64,000 bases of DNA. Source: Cellulomonas telluris. Lineage in GTDB: Bacteria; Actinomycetota; Actinomycetes; Actinomycetales; Cellulomonadaceae. Where the stretch lies: contig NZ_QXFN01000005.1 of assembly GCF_004886325.1 (NCBI RefSeq), forward strand, positions 558,001 to 622,000. The letters run 5' to 3'. Positions within the stretch are counted from its first letter, which is position 1. Each line of letters opens with the position of its first letter. The position numbers and the translations under genes were made by a program. Under the pieces are notes generated by a model, which was given only the letters and a program-made list of their open reading frames with translations, was not told the DNA's origin and searched no databases. Below are positions 36,401 through 44,679 of the stretch, in pieces.

Positions 36401-39400
36401 ACGTAGTCGACGTAGGCGACCGGCGCACCGCTGCGTGCACCGGCGGGCAGCACGCCGACGCGCACCGTGCCCGTGGAGGTGGCGCCGCGGCTGTCGCGCA
36501 GGGTGTAGCTGAACGTCACCTGCTGCCCGGGGTTCAGCGTGGAGGGCGCGACGAAGCGCAGGCCGTCGCCCGTCTCCTCGACGGTCGCCGCGCCCTGCCC
36601 GGGCTCGGGACGGCCGACGCCGACGAGCGTCACCGCGTCGCCGTCCGGGTCGGTCCCGGCGGCGTCGAACGGGATCCGGACCGTGCCGCCGGCCACCACG
36701 CGTCCCTCGAGCACGGGCGCGACGGGCGGGCGGTTGGCGGTCGCGTCGACCACGGTGACGGTCACGGTGGCCGACGAGGTGCGCGCGGTGTCCTGGCTCC
36801 AGGCGACGTCGTAGCCCACCGTGTAGGTGCCGGGCGTCTCGGGCGCGACGTACCGGACGGTGCCGCCCGAGACGAACGCGAGCTCGCCGGGCGTGCCGGA
36901 CGTGACGAGGTCGGGCAGCAGCGTCGTGCGGCCGCCCATCGGCGCGACGTCGTTGTCGGTGACGGGGATGTCGACGGTGCCGCCGGCGCGGACGGTCGCC
37001 ACGTCGGGCTGCGCGACGACGCCCTGCCCCGTGACCGGGCCGACGAGGAAGACGGCGACCGTCCCCTGCGTGCGCACGTCGGCCCCGTCGGTCACCGTGA
37101 CGGTGACCGTGCCGAGCAGGCCGGGCGTCGCGTCCGCGCTGGTCGCGCGCAGGCGCAGGGCGGTGGCGTCGATGACGTCGACGCCCAGGCCCGGGGAGTC
37201 CGACGTCGCGAACGACACCATGAGGACGTGCCGGGCGGCGCCCTGCACGGCGGAGACCACGTCCACCGTGGTGTCCTCGTGCGCCCACACGTAGGCGGTG
37301 GTCGGCGGGAGCACGACGGCGCGGTCGTCGGCGGGCACGCGCACCCGCAGCAGCGCACTGCGCTCCACGCCCGTGAGGTCGTCGTGCACGGTGAAGGTGA
37401 CGGGGTGCTCGCCGGCGGTGTTCGCCGTGACCTGGACGCGCATGCCGGCGCCCGTGGCGGCGACGGTCACGCCCGCGCCGCCGTCGACGCCCACCGGCAC
37501 GACGTCACGCAGCCGGTAGCGGCCGGAGCCGGAGGTCACCTGCGGCGCGAGGTCGATCGTCTTGGTCCGGCCCTCGCTGACGACGAGCACGGTCCCCTCG
37601 ACGGCCAGGTCGGGCGCCGACTGCACGGCGACGTCGAGCGTGCGCTCGGTCGTGCCGCCCCGCGAGTCCGCCACGACCACCGTGAGCGCGGTCGAGGCGG
37701 CCGCGGCGTTCGGGTCGGTGTGCCGGATCGTCAGCGACCCGTCGGGGCCGGCCGCGACCTGCAGGGGCGCGGTGGGGTCGGCCACGTCGACCGACTGGAG
37801 CACGAACGGGTCGCCCTCGGGGTCGACCCACGCGTCGAGGATGCCGATGCGGGCGGTGCCGCCGGGGGCGAGCACCGCGGTCGGCCACGTCTGGGTGCAG
37901 CCCTCGACCTCGCACCACGCGGGCGGGCCCTGGGCGTCGTCGGGGACCACCGTGAGCGTCACGGTGACCGGCTCCGACCGGTCGGTGCCGTCGGTGACGG
38001 CGTACGTGAAGGTCGCGGACCCCTCGAGCGCGGTCACGGTCGCGACGACGACCTGGTCGTCGTGCGCGAGCCGCAGCGAGGCGAACGCCGGGTCGGACAT
38101 GGGGCTCAGCGACTCGGCGTCGACGGTCAGCACGTCGCCCGTGTTCGGGTCGTGGTCGTTGAGCAGGACCGGCAGCCGCACGTCCGTGCCCGGGCGCACG
38201 CCGAAGGCGTCCGGCATCGCGACGGGCGGCATCTGCTGGGTGACCTCCTCGACGGCGCTCGTGCCCGTCGTCCGGTCGTCCTCCTGACGGGCCGTCCACT
38301 GCGAGAGCGGCACCGCGCGGCCGTCGGGCACCGTCCACAGCGCACCCGAACCCGTCTCCTCGAGCACCGCGCGGCCGCCGTTGGTGCGCACCACCGGGTG
38401 CAGGTCGGACAGCGCCTCGAGCGCCTCGGTGTCGACCTCCAGCGCGACGGGGTCGGCGCCGGACGTCCACAGGGTGCCCGTGCCCGCGGTGAGCCACGCG
38501 GCGACACGGGTGCCGTCGCTCAGGCGCACCGGCGGCGCAGGCGTCCCGGCGGCCTCCTGCGTGCGCCGCGCCTCGCCCTCGTCGAGCGGGACCTCGACGA
38601 GGCCCTCCCGGTCGGCGACGAGCACGCTCGTGCCGGCGCTCGTCGGCTCCTGGAGCACGGCCCCGGGGCCGGTCTGCGTCGCGACCGGCTCGTCACGGCC
38701 CGACGTCCACAGCCGGCCGTCCGACGCGTCGAGCAGGACCCAGTCGCCGCCGACGAGCGTCAGACGCACGTCGACGACCTCCTCCGGGCCCTCGACGACC
38801 TCGACGGGTCCCTCGAGCAGCGCCCCCGTGACGGCGTCCAGGACGCGCACGGTCCGGTCCGAGGCCCCGTACAGGGCGACGCGCCCGCGGTCGTCGATGC
38901 TCGCGGCGTCGGCCGCCCACGGCTCGGCGGGCGCCTCGTCCTCCTCCTCGGGGGTCGCGGTGGCCGCGTCCAGGCCCTCGGGGTCCAGCGGCGTGGCGGG
39001 CGTGGTGGGCTCCGCGTCGAGCCGGCGGACCGACGCCGTGCCGGTGTCGTCGAGGAAGACCATCCAGTCGCCGGACCCGGCGACCTGCTGCGTGCCGCCG
39101 GGGGTCGCGAGGGCCTCGGCCGACTGCTCCTCCTCGCCGCCGTCCTGGCGCAGGTCGGCGGGCACCGCCGGGTCGACGGTCCACAGCTGCTGCATGCCCT
39201 GGGCGACGACGGCCGCGCGCGCCCCGTGCTGCACGACCGTCGTGGGGTCGTCGACCGAGCGCACGGTGTCGATCTCGCCGAGCTCGGTGTCGAAGCGCGC
39301 GTACTGCCCGGCGTCGCGGGCCACCCAGACCGCGGTCTCGACAGGCGGCGTCCGCTGCGCGTCGTACCCCTGGGCCAGCACGGCACCGGTCACGACGAGC

Positions 39401-39489
39401 GCGCCCACGACCACCACGGCCGCGGCCCGCAGGCGTGCGGGCAGACGGCGCGCGGCGGGAGCCGCCGGCGCGGGAGCGGGGCGGTTCAC
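33415..39489 (-). CDS. Giant membrane-anchored Ig-like/fibronectin-type surface protein
   Basis: 2024 residues. A short cytoplasmic N-terminus and one membrane helix (about 20-40, AAAVVVVGALVVTGAVLAQ) anchor it as a type II protein. Residues about 45-430 form repeated blades with LWT cores (QQLWTVDP, GRLWTSGRD, GTLWTSGAD, GALWTVPDG), resembling a beta-propeller. Then come about ten cadherin/Ig-like beta domains with the VLLNDHDPNTGDVLTV style of linker, and fibronectin-III-like domains towards residue 1950. A Pro/Glu tail (EPEPEPTEPTPTEPP) ends the chain. There is no LPxTG signal and no C-terminal helix. The GTG start overlaps the kinase stop (GTGA). Likely extracellular adhesin, wall-binding or sensory partner of the kinase. 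Confidence 0.85.
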   Translation of the reverse strand: MNRPAPAPAAPAARRLPARLRAAAVVVVGALVVTGAVLAQGYDAQRTPPVETAVWVARDAGQYARFDTELGEIDTVRSVDDPTTVVQHGARAAVVAQGMQQLWTVDPAVPADLRQDGGEEEQSAEALATPGGTQQVAGSGDWMVFLDDTGTASVRRLDAEPTTPATPLDPEGLDAATATPEEEDEAPAEPWAADAASIDDRGRVALYGASDRTVRVLDAVTGALLEGPVEVVEGPEEVVDVRLTLVGGDWVLLDASDGRLWTSGRDEPVATQTGPGAVLQEPTSAGTSVLVADREGLVEVPLDEGEARRTQEAAGTPAPPVRLSDGTRVAAWLTAGTGTLWTSGADPVALEVDTEALEALSDLHPVVRTNGGRAVLEETGSGALWTVPDGRAVPLSQWTARQEDDRTTGTSAVEEVTQQMPPVAMPDAFGVRPGTDVRLPVLLNDHDPNTGDVLTVDAESLSPMSDPAFASLRLAHDDQVVVATVTALEGSATFTYAVTDGTDRSEPVTVTLTVVPDDAQGPPAWCEVEGCTQTWPTAVLAPGGTARIGILDAWVDPEGDPFVLQSVDVADPTAPLQVAAGPDGSLTIRHTDPNAAAASTALTVVVADSRGGTTERTLDVAVQSAPDLAVEGTVLVVSEGRTKTIDLAPQVTSGSGRYRLRDVVPVGVDGGAGVTVAATGAGMRVQVTANTAGEHPVTFTVHDDLTGVERSALLRVRVPADDRAVVLPPTTAYVWAHEDTTVDVVSAVQGAARHVLMVSFATSDSPGLGVDVIDATALRLRATSADATPGLLGTVTVTVTDGADVRTQGTVAVFLVGPVTGQGVVAQPDVATVRAGGTVDIPVTDNDVAPMGGRTTLLPDLVTSGTPGELAFVSGGTVRYVAPETPGTYTVGYDVAWSQDTARTSSATVTVTVVDATANRPPVAPVLEGRVVAGGTVRIPFDAAGTDPDGDAVTLVGVGRPEPGQGAATVEETGDGLRFVAPSTLNPGQQVTFSYTLRDSRGATSTGTVRVGVLPAGARSGAPVAYVDYVRVTAGQDEPVTIEPLANDREPDGGRLTLTAMRPDALPGGPEAARLDALVDDAGTSLEDGVVVLRAGDVLGVHAYVYTVTASDGVSTAEGLVVVEVVADATGEQPFVADTVVTLRDRDQLAAGGVDVVDGKVRWASGRPGDLRLSVWGEAASTWTASGTRISGPLPRGGAVVPFVLEGTDARGTEVRAYGLLRVPAFDDMRLTTYDDLDPLAVDEDATGETRLSSVVQAGRGDRLEVRTDTQPVVQRAAARCTVTADGILRYAAGAGAPWQDTCTVGVRVVGQETWTDVLVPVEIRPAAPQAVLAPVSRTVAPGATETIDLASMLSWEGGRVGDEASIVFTTSLSGAGGSLELQQDGRTLSVTARAGAVPGTRATVTVRVAQYGGLQSTVDLLVGAAPTDAPRGATIAATCNVADGSGCTIPVVGVAGEYDPFAGKPGAGLELAQVGSAGTVACAVATVSAGDRGTVRVSWPSGSRPAGGTCTVPFTVRDAQGRLGAGRVDLDVLGYPAQPGSLTLSSYTASSVVLDLALGEAARAHPAVSGVTVYQDGAAVGASCSPAGASTYRCTVGGLRNGEPHTYTARVRNAVGESPDSTPAVGWAYAAPAVGAVRAETVYDPARTTPTSGVARVTIAAGDDARAFRVSGVEGEVPRSGRGETTVDVVLPVGAQTITVTPLSRFTPPNGGTDASGSPSQATVTVAGSPRVTGGAARPADRAIVVDGASVDPNGSAAGTSLRYGAFLDGSQASCTMGRDGQAQLGGGRGVVSDSPTIGGLENDEEYSVVVCGSNGFGAARVDLGRVVVFTGFDPPAVRRGWSVSGQPRDLGGGEVGWLQVQAPRVDATQWNTVAQVRVAGGEWRDPSAFEVPRNVADPSVEARQCSRFRPQNCSPAVPVPREGNVRGTVTARFPVGQCIAEPSARDVELPEWARESAQVTVTQAERRGRLVTTWSLDWTGALSDLQDVALDNASAGCPPPAPDPEPEPEPTEPTPTEPPAAP

Positions 39490-40622
39490 CCGAGCACCCC
39501 GGTGAGGGCGAGCACGACGACGACGGCGGCGACGGCCAGGGCGCCGACGACCGCGCCCACCACGCCCGCCTGCCAGGCGGCGCGCCGCGCGGGCCCGTGC
39601 ACGACGAGCCCGTCGCGGTCGACCGCGGCCTCGGCGGCCGCCCGCTCCGCGCGGGCCTCGGCGCGGCTGCGCTCGCGCACGCGGGAGACGACCGGGCCGC
39701 GCGCGCCGCGGTCCTCGACCTCGACGGGGCTGGCGCCGGCGGCCCACTCGGCGGACGGCACCTCGAGCGCGGTCGGCGGCTGCCCCAGGTCGTACTGCGC
39801 CCAGCGCAGCTCCTCCGCGAGCGCCAGCATCGACGGGTGCCGGTGCGCCGGGTCCTTCGACATGGCGCGCGCGAGGACCTGCTCGACGCGCTCGGGCACG
39901 TCCTCGCGGCCCATCGGGCGCAGCTTCGCCCGGACGATGCGCGAGGCCATCTCCTCGCGCCCGTCCCGGGCGCGGTCCCCGACCTCGAAGGGCGCCCGGC
40001 CGGTCAGCAGGGTCCAGAGCGTCGCGCCCAGGCTCCACACCTCGGCGGCGACCGAGCCGGCGACGCGCTCCTCGAGCACCTCGGGGGCGCTCCAGGGCAC
40101 GGACATCGCGATGGCCGGCACGCCGGTGGAGCCGGACACGGCGGCGGCGATGCCGAAGTCGGCGAGCGCGGGGGTGCCGAGCGACGTGCGGAGCACGTTC
40201 GACGGCTTGATGTCGCGGTGCAGCACGCCGGAGCGGTGCGCGGTCTCGAGCGCCGACGCGAGCCGCACGCCGACGTCGAGCACCTCGGGCACGGGCAGCG
40301 GCGCGCGGCGGGCGCGGGCGCCGTACGTGTCCAGGCAGTACTCCATGACGATGTACGGACGTCCGTCGGCGGACACGCTCGCCTGGTGCACGGTCACGAC
40401 GGACGGGTGCACGCTCAGCCGGGCCAGGACGTCCGCCTCGGCCTCGAACGCCCGCTGCGCCACCGGGTCGTGCAGGCCCTCGGCCAGCACCTTCACGGCG
40501 ACGACGCGCCGCGGCATGTCCTGCTCGTAGCAGAAGACGTCGGCGAACCCGCCGACGCCCAGCGGGCGGACGTAGGTGTAGCCGGGCAGCACCGGAGGGG
40601 TCCCCGCCACACGACGTGCCAC
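39486..40622 (-). CDS. Membrane-anchored Ser/Thr protein kinase
   Basis: 378 residues, first gene of the 15-kb operon. Hanks-type kinase: Gly loop LGVGGFADVF (21-30), Lys44 (VAVKVLAE), catalytic HRDIKPSN (Asp137), DFG (Asp155), and PWSAPE in place of the usual TPxYMAPE. A juxtamembrane coiled stretch (RERSRAEARAERAAAEAA) leads to one membrane helix near 350-373, with only a few residues beyond it. Thus no external sensor domain such as PASTA. GTG at 40622 has AGGGGGAG 6 bases upstream. It probably phosphorylates the TVVR-motif scaffold and the FHA proteins; the giant surface protein coupled to it may supply sensing. Both are inferences. Confidence 0.93.
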   Translation of the reverse strand: MARRVAGTPPVLPGYTYVRPLGVGGFADVFCYEQDMPRRVVAVKVLAEGLHDPVAQRAFEAEADVLARLSVHPSVVTVHQASVSADGRPYIVMEYCLDTYGARARRAPLPVPEVLDVGVRLASALETAHRSGVLHRDIKPSNVLRTSLGTPALADFGIAAAVSGSTGVPAIAMSVPWSAPEVLEERVAGSVAAEVWSLGATLWTLLTGRAPFEVGDRARDGREEMASRIVRAKLRPMGREDVPERVEQVLARAMSKDPAHRHPSMLALAEELRWAQYDLGQPPTALEVPSAEWAAGASPVEVEDRGARGPVVSRVRERSRAEARAERAAAEAAVDRDGLVVHGPARRAAWQAGVVGAVVGALAVAAVVVVLALTGVLG

Positions 40623-40698
40623 AGCTGGCTCCCCCTGGGATCGACGACCTCGTGCCCGCCGGTCGCCGTGGACGAGCGTCCGGCCGGACCGACGCGGA

Positions 40699-40704
40699 AG
40701 CCTA
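40699..40704 (-). promoter_or_regulatory. Candidate -10 of the kinase operon
   Basis: TAGGCT on the minus strand, about 75 bases upstream of the kinase start, in the gap after the terminator at 40765-40794. No matching -35 was found. It is the only TANNNT in the right orientation that I see in this gap. Confidence 0.4.
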
Positions 40705-40764
40705 CCTGCTCGCACCGACGGGCCGGTGTCCCGTCCACCCGTGGGGGCGCCCGTCGCGGCGCTG

Positions 40765-40794
40765 ACCTGCACCGCCGCGCGGGGCGGCGCAGGT
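40765..40794 (-). terminator. Terminator between the mnmA group and the kinase operon
   Basis: 12-bp stem with one G-U wobble in minus-strand RNA (arms 40765-40776 and 40783-40794, 6-base loop), 6 bases past the stop of the 127-residue gene. It insulates the kinase operon from the upstream housekeeping genes. Confidence 0.7.
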
Positions 40795-40799
40795 GGCCG

Positions 40800-41183
40800 T
40801 CATCCGTTCGGGCGAGCGCCCCGCGGCACGAGCACGACGGCGGTCGCGAGGACCCCGGCGACCGCGAGCGCGCCCGCGCCGACGACGAGCGGCGTCGGTG
40901 CGGACGCCAGCACGACCTCTCGCGGCTCCCCGTCCGCCTGCCACGTGCACACGGCCCGCGGCGGCAGCAGCTCGTGGCGCACCCGCGCCGTCCCGCCGTC
41001 CTGCGCCGCGACGAGGCAGGGCTGCTCGGCGTCGACCGACGCGCCCATCGCGCGGGCCGCGAGGCCGACGTAGACCACGAGGAGCGTGACGACGCCGACG
41101 AGGGCCAGGCCGGTCGCCACCAGGAGCGCGAGCGCCCGCCGGCGGCCGAGGTCGCGGCGGCGCGCCGGAGCGGGGGCGCTCAC
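40800..41183 (-). CDS. Hypothetical membrane protein, 127 residues
   Basis: Two membrane helices (about 17-42 and 97-118) flank a small external loop with two Cys (PCLVAAQ...AVCTWQADG) that could form a disulfide. The N-terminus is basic (RRRDLGRRRA), placing it inside. No family recognised. The GTG start overlaps the stop of the methionine-synthase-like gene (GTGA), so it belongs to the mnmA operon even though its role is unknown. Confidence 0.65.
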   Translation of the reverse strand: MSAPAPARRRDLGRRRALALLVATGLALVGVVTLLVVYVGLAARAMGASVDAEQPCLVAAQDGGTARVRHELLPPRAVCTWQADGEPREVVLASAPTPLVVGAGALAVAGVLATAVVLVPRGARPNG

Positions 41184-42196
41184 GCCTCGGCCCGCTCGGC
41201 GACGGCGCCCGCCGCGCGCACCAGCCCGGCCAGCGCGCCCCGCGCGTCGTCCGGGGTCGCGGCGTCGGGCAGGGCGGCGACCAGCACGACGTCACGCAGG
41301 CCGGCGACGGGCAGGCCGACCGTGCGCCACGGCCGCGTCACGGCGTCGGCCTGAGCGAGGACGTCGGGCCCGGCGCACTGCGACGTCGCCGCCGGCGGCG
41401 GCTCCGGCCAGAACGCCCGGCCGTCCTCGACGAGCAGGGCGACCTCCTCCCAGCCGCGCTCCCCCAGCCCGGCGACCGCGAGCGCCGCGCCGTCCGCGGA
41501 GGAGGCCCGCACCGTCGCCAGGGCCGACCACGCGGTGCCGCCGTGCACGACGACCGCCTCGGCACCGGCCCCGCGCACGGCGTCGGCGAGCGCGGACAGG
41601 CCCTCGGCGGCGACCTGCCCCGGCACGCGCCGCAGCCGGTCCCGGCCCGAGAAGGTCGGGACCGCGCCGGCGAGCACCGCCGCGAGCAGGGGCTCGTGCA
41701 CCAGGACGCGCACCGCGGCCCCGGGCACGACGCGGCGCACGTCGCCCACGCGCTCCGCGACGCCCGCCGCGAGCGAGGCGAGGACGTCGCGCAGCGCGCC
41801 GGGGTCGGACACGACCCGGTCGCCGTGCGCGAGCCAGACCTCGGCCGCGAGCGAGTGCGGGCCGAGCACCGGCAGCACGAGCGGCCCCTCGTACCCGTGC
41901 GCCGCCACCGCGAGCGCGTCGAGGTCCTCGCGCGCCAGCGAGCGGGCGCGGGCCAGGTCGCCGCCGGGACGGCCGGCGAGCTTCCAGCCGTGCGGCCCGA
42001 GCTCGGCGGGCAGGTCCTCCAGCAGCGCGACCGCCGCGCCCGTGCGGTCCCCCCACGGGCCCCGCGCCGGCAGCAGCGGTGCGAACGGCAGGCCGTCGAC
42101 CTCCGAGGGGGCGTCGGCGAGGTCACCCACCACGGTCGTGGCGGCCTCGAGCGGGTCGGTCCCGGGCCACGCGCCCGCGCCGGTGACGCCCGTCAT
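41180..42196 (-). CDS. Cobalamin-independent methionine synthase-like protein
   Basis: 338 residues resembling the C-terminal barrel of MetE, of the kind usually found between mnmA and ligA in actinobacteria. Recognisable blocks are [34 protein letters not shown] and [13 protein letters not shown]. In true MetE the zinc site includes His-x-Cys. Here the matching block reads HGG, and the later Cys block is not evident (a single Cys in SQCAGPDV). Methionine synthase activity is therefore doubtful, and a role in methyl transfer or tRNA sulfur chemistry next to mnmA is only a guess. ATG overlaps the mnmA stop (ATGA). Confidence 0.7.
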   Translation of the reverse strand: MTGVTGAGAWPGTDPLEAATTVVGDLADAPSEVDGLPFAPLLPARGPWGDRTGAAVALLEDLPAELGPHGWKLAGRPGGDLARARSLAREDLDALAVAAHGYEGPLVLPVLGPHSLAAEVWLAHGDRVVSDPGALRDVLASLAAGVAERVGDVRRVVPGAAVRVLVHEPLLAAVLAGAVPTFSGRDRLRRVPGQVAAEGLSALADAVRGAGAEAVVVHGGTAWSALATVRASSADGAALAVAGLGERGWEEVALLVEDGRAFWPEPPPAATSQCAGPDVLAQADAVTRPWRTVGLPVAGLRDVVLVAALPDAATPDDARGALAGLVRAAGAVAERAEA

Positions 42197-43314
42197 GCGC
42201 CCGCCCGCCCCGGGGCGGCGAGCTGCGCGGGCGAGACGGTCGCGCGCACCGTCGCCTGACCGAGCACGCGGGTGCCGTCGTAGAGGACGAGCGACTGCCC
42301 GGCGGCCACGCCGCGCAGGCCGGCGTCGCCGACGTCGACCGTGACGCCGTCGTCGGCGGCGGCGAGGACGCGCGCCGGCACCGGGGCGCCGTGCGCCCGG
42401 ACCTGGACGGCGCACGCCGTGCCGGCGGCGGGGACGTCCGCGTACCAGACGGCCGCGTCGGCGGCGACGTGCGCGACCGCGAGCCGGTCGGCGGGGCCGA
42501 CGACCACCCGGCGCTGCACCGGCTCGACGGCGAGCACGTACCGCGGCCGCCCGTCCGCGGCGGGGCGGCCGAGCGCGAGGCCGCGGCGCTGCCCGACCGT
42601 GTAGGCGTACGCGCCGTCGTGCCGCCCGACGACGGCGCCGGTCTCGTCGACGACGTCCCCCGGCTGCGACCCGAGCCGCTCGCGGAGGAACCCCTGGGTG
42701 TCCCCGTCGGCGACGAAGCAGATGTCGTACGAGTCGGGCTTCGCCGCGACGGACAGGCCGCGGGCGGCGGCCTCGGCGCGCACGGCGCCCTTCGACGCGG
42801 CGTCGCCCAGGGGGAACAGCGAGCGCGCCAGCCGGTCGGGGCCCATGACCGCGAGCACGTACGACTGGTCCTTGTCGGGGTCGAGCGCGCGGTGCAGCTC
42901 GCGCCGCCCGTCGGGGTGCTCGACGACCCGCGCGTAGTGCCCGGTGCAGACCGCGTCGAAGCCGAGCGCGAGCGCCTTGTCGAGCAGCGCCGCGAACTTC
43001 ACGTGCTCGTTGCACCGCACGCACGGGTTGGGCGTGCGGCCCGCGGCGTACTCGGCGAGGAAGTCGGCGACGACCGTCCGCTCGAACCGCTCGGACATGT
43101 CCCACACGTAGTAGGGGATGCCGAGGACGTCGGCCGCGCGGCGCGCGTCGCCCGCGTCCTCGATCGAGCAGCACCCGCGCGAGCCCGTGCGCTCCTGCGC
43201 CGGGGTGCGCGACAGCGCCATGTGCACGCCGACGACGTCGTGCCCGGCGTCGACCGCGCGTGCGGCGGCGACCGCGGAGTCGACCCCGCCGGACAGGGCG
43301 GCCAGGACGCGCAT
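42193..43314 (-). CDS. mnmA: tRNA-specific 2-thiouridylase MnmA
   Basis: 373 residues, full length. It adds sulfur to U34 of Lys, Glu and Gln tRNAs. PP-loop [12 protein letters not shown] at the N-terminus; catalytic Cys pair in [12 protein letters not shown] (about 100) and [10 protein letters not shown] (about 200); C-terminal beta-barrel ending with [14 protein letters not shown]. The sulfur donor is normally a cysteine desulfurase, and that gene lies immediately upstream with a one-base overlap (TGATG). ATG at 43314. The downstream gene overlaps by 4 bases. Confidence 0.96.
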   Translation of the reverse strand: MRVLAALSGGVDSAVAAARAVDAGHDVVGVHMALSRTPAQERTGSRGCCSIEDAGDARRAADVLGIPYYVWDMSERFERTVVADFLAEYAAGRTPNPCVRCNEHVKFAALLDKALALGFDAVCTGHYARVVEHPDGRRELHRALDPDKDQSYVLAVMGPDRLARSLFPLGDAASKGAVRAEAAARGLSVAAKPDSYDICFVADGDTQGFLRERLGSQPGDVVDETGAVVGRHDGAYAYTVGQRRGLALGRPAADGRPRYVLAVEPVQRRVVVGPADRLAVAHVAADAAVWYADVPAAGTACAVQVRAHGAPVPARVLAAADDGVTVDVGDAGLRGVAAGQSLVLYDGTRVLGQATVRATVSPAQLAAPGRAGA

Positions 43315-44522
43315 CAGGCCCCCACCGCCACGGAGCTCAGACCCGCGGCCCGCGCGCGCTCGACGGCCCCCGGCAGGACGTCCAGCACCGCGTCGACGTC
43401 CGCGGCCGTCGACGTGCGCCCGAGGCTGAAGCGCAGCGCCCCTCGCGCGTCGTCCTCGCCGACGCCCATCGCGAGCAGCACGTGCGAGGGTCGCGGCACC
43501 CCGGCCTGGCACGCCGAGCCGGTCGACGCCTCGACGCCCGCGGCGTCGAGCAGGTAGAGGAGCGAGTCGCCCTCGCACCCGGAGAACGTCAGGTGCGCGT
43601 TGGCGGGCAGGCGCCGGGCGGGGTCCGCCGGTCCGCGCAGGACCGCCCCGGGCACCGCGTCGAGGACCCGGCGCACGAGCTCGTCGCGCAGCGCGCCGAC
43701 GCGCGTCGCGAACGCCTCCCGCTCGGCCACGGCCGCCTCGACCGCCACCGCGAACGACGCGAGCAGCGGTGCGTCGAGCGTGCCGGACCGCACCCCGCGC
43801 TCCTGGCCGCCGCCGTGCAGGACGGGCGTGAGGTCGAGCCCGCGCCGCACGAGCAGCGCCCCGGTGGAGCCCGGTCCGCCGAGCTTGTGCGCGCTGACGG
43901 TCACGGCGTCGGCACCGCTCGCGGCGAGGTCGACGGGCACCTGCCCGACGGCCTGCACCGCGTCGACGTGCACGGGCACGCCGTGCCGGTGCGCGAGCGC
44001 CACGACCTCCTCGACGGGCTGCAGCGTCCCGACCTCGTTGTTGGCCCACATCACCGACACGAGCGCGGCGGCGTCGGTGTGCCCCTCGAGCTCCTCGCGC
44101 AGCGCCTCGACCTCGACGGCGCCGTCCGCGTCCACGGGCAGCAGAACGAGCTCGGCCCCCGCGTGCTCCGCCATCCAGAACGCCGGGTCGAGCACGGCGT
44201 GGTGCTCGACCGCCGAGACGAGCAGCCGGCGACGGCGGGCGTCGGCGGTGCGGCGGGCCCAGAACAGGCCCTTCACGGCGAGGTTGTCGGCCTCGGTCCC
44301 GCCCGCGGTCCACACGACCTCGCTGGGTCGTGCGCCGAGCGACGCCGCGAGCCTCTCCCGTGCCTCCTCCACGGTCCGCCGGGCCGTGCGGCCGGCGGTG
44401 TGCAGCGAGGAGGGGTTGCCGACCTGCGCGAGCGCGGCCGTGAGCGCGTCGAGCGCCTCGGGCCGCATCGGCGTGGTGGACGCGTGGTCCAGGTAGGCCG
44501 CACGCGCGCGGGGGTCGCTCAC
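43314..44522 (-). CDS. Cysteine desulfurase (IscS/NifS family)
   Basis: 402 residues, PLP enzyme that strips sulfur from cysteine for thiolation and Fe-S clusters. [17 protein letters not shown] at the N-terminus, VEHHAVLDP with the PLP-stacking His, [10 protein letters not shown] with the PLP Asp, and the PLP lysine in [16 protein letters not shown] (about 200). The sulfide-carrying loop is [17 protein letters not shown] with Cys near 340. GTG at 44522 lies 6 bases after TAGACT, a leaderless arrangement. Operon with mnmA, which suggests its main client is tRNA thiolation. Confidence 0.95.
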   Translation of the reverse strand: MSDPRARAAYLDHASTTPMRPEALDALTAALAQVGNPSSLHTAGRTARRTVEEARERLAASLGARPSEVVWTAGGTEADNLAVKGLFWARRTADARRRRLLVSAVEHHAVLDPAFWMAEHAGAELVLLPVDADGAVEVEALREELEGHTDAAALVSVMWANNEVGTLQPVEEVVALAHRHGVPVHVDAVQAVGQVPVDLAASGADAVTVSAHKLGGPGSTGALLVRRGLDLTPVLHGGGQERGVRSGTLDAPLLASFAVAVEAAVAEREAFATRVGALRDELVRRVLDAVPGAVLRGPADPARRLPANAHLTFSGCEGDSLLYLLDAAGVEASTGSACQAGVPRPSHVLLAMGVGEDDARGALRFSLGRTSTAADVDAVLDVLPGAVERARAAGLSSVAVGA

Positions 44523-44528
44523 CCGGCC

Positions 44529-44534
44529 AGTCTA
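44529..44534 (-). promoter_or_regulatory. -10 box of the cysteine desulfurase-mnmA operon
   Basis: TAGACT on the minus strand, 6 bases before the GTG at 44522; no ribosome site precedes the start. Leaderless geometry. Confidence 0.5.
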
Positions 44535-44667
44535 CGAACGCCGACGGGGGCGGCCGTGCGGCGGTGTGGCGCGCGCGGGGGTCGTGGGCCTGCGGACGTC
44601 CTGGGGAGGACCTGCGGACGAGCCGGTCAGGGCGCACGTTCACCCGTACCCGGCGGGCTGTTGCTGG

Positions 44668-44673
44668 CAGGAT
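44668..44673 (+). promoter_or_regulatory. Candidate -10 box of the phosphotransferase gene
   Basis: CAGGAT, 6 bases before the GTG at 44680, identical in sequence and spacing to the element before ligA. The rest of the divergent gap (44535-44667) shows nothing else I can name. Confidence 0.4.
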
Positions 44674-44679
44674 GTGCGC

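Noticed and set aside
32236-40530. Open frame of 2764 codons on the plus strand, opposite the surface protein and MoxR genes
   Set aside because: The product is Arg/Gly/Asp/His-rich with no domain and is the mirror of G/C-ending codons on the other strand. Such antisense frames are routine at this G+C content.
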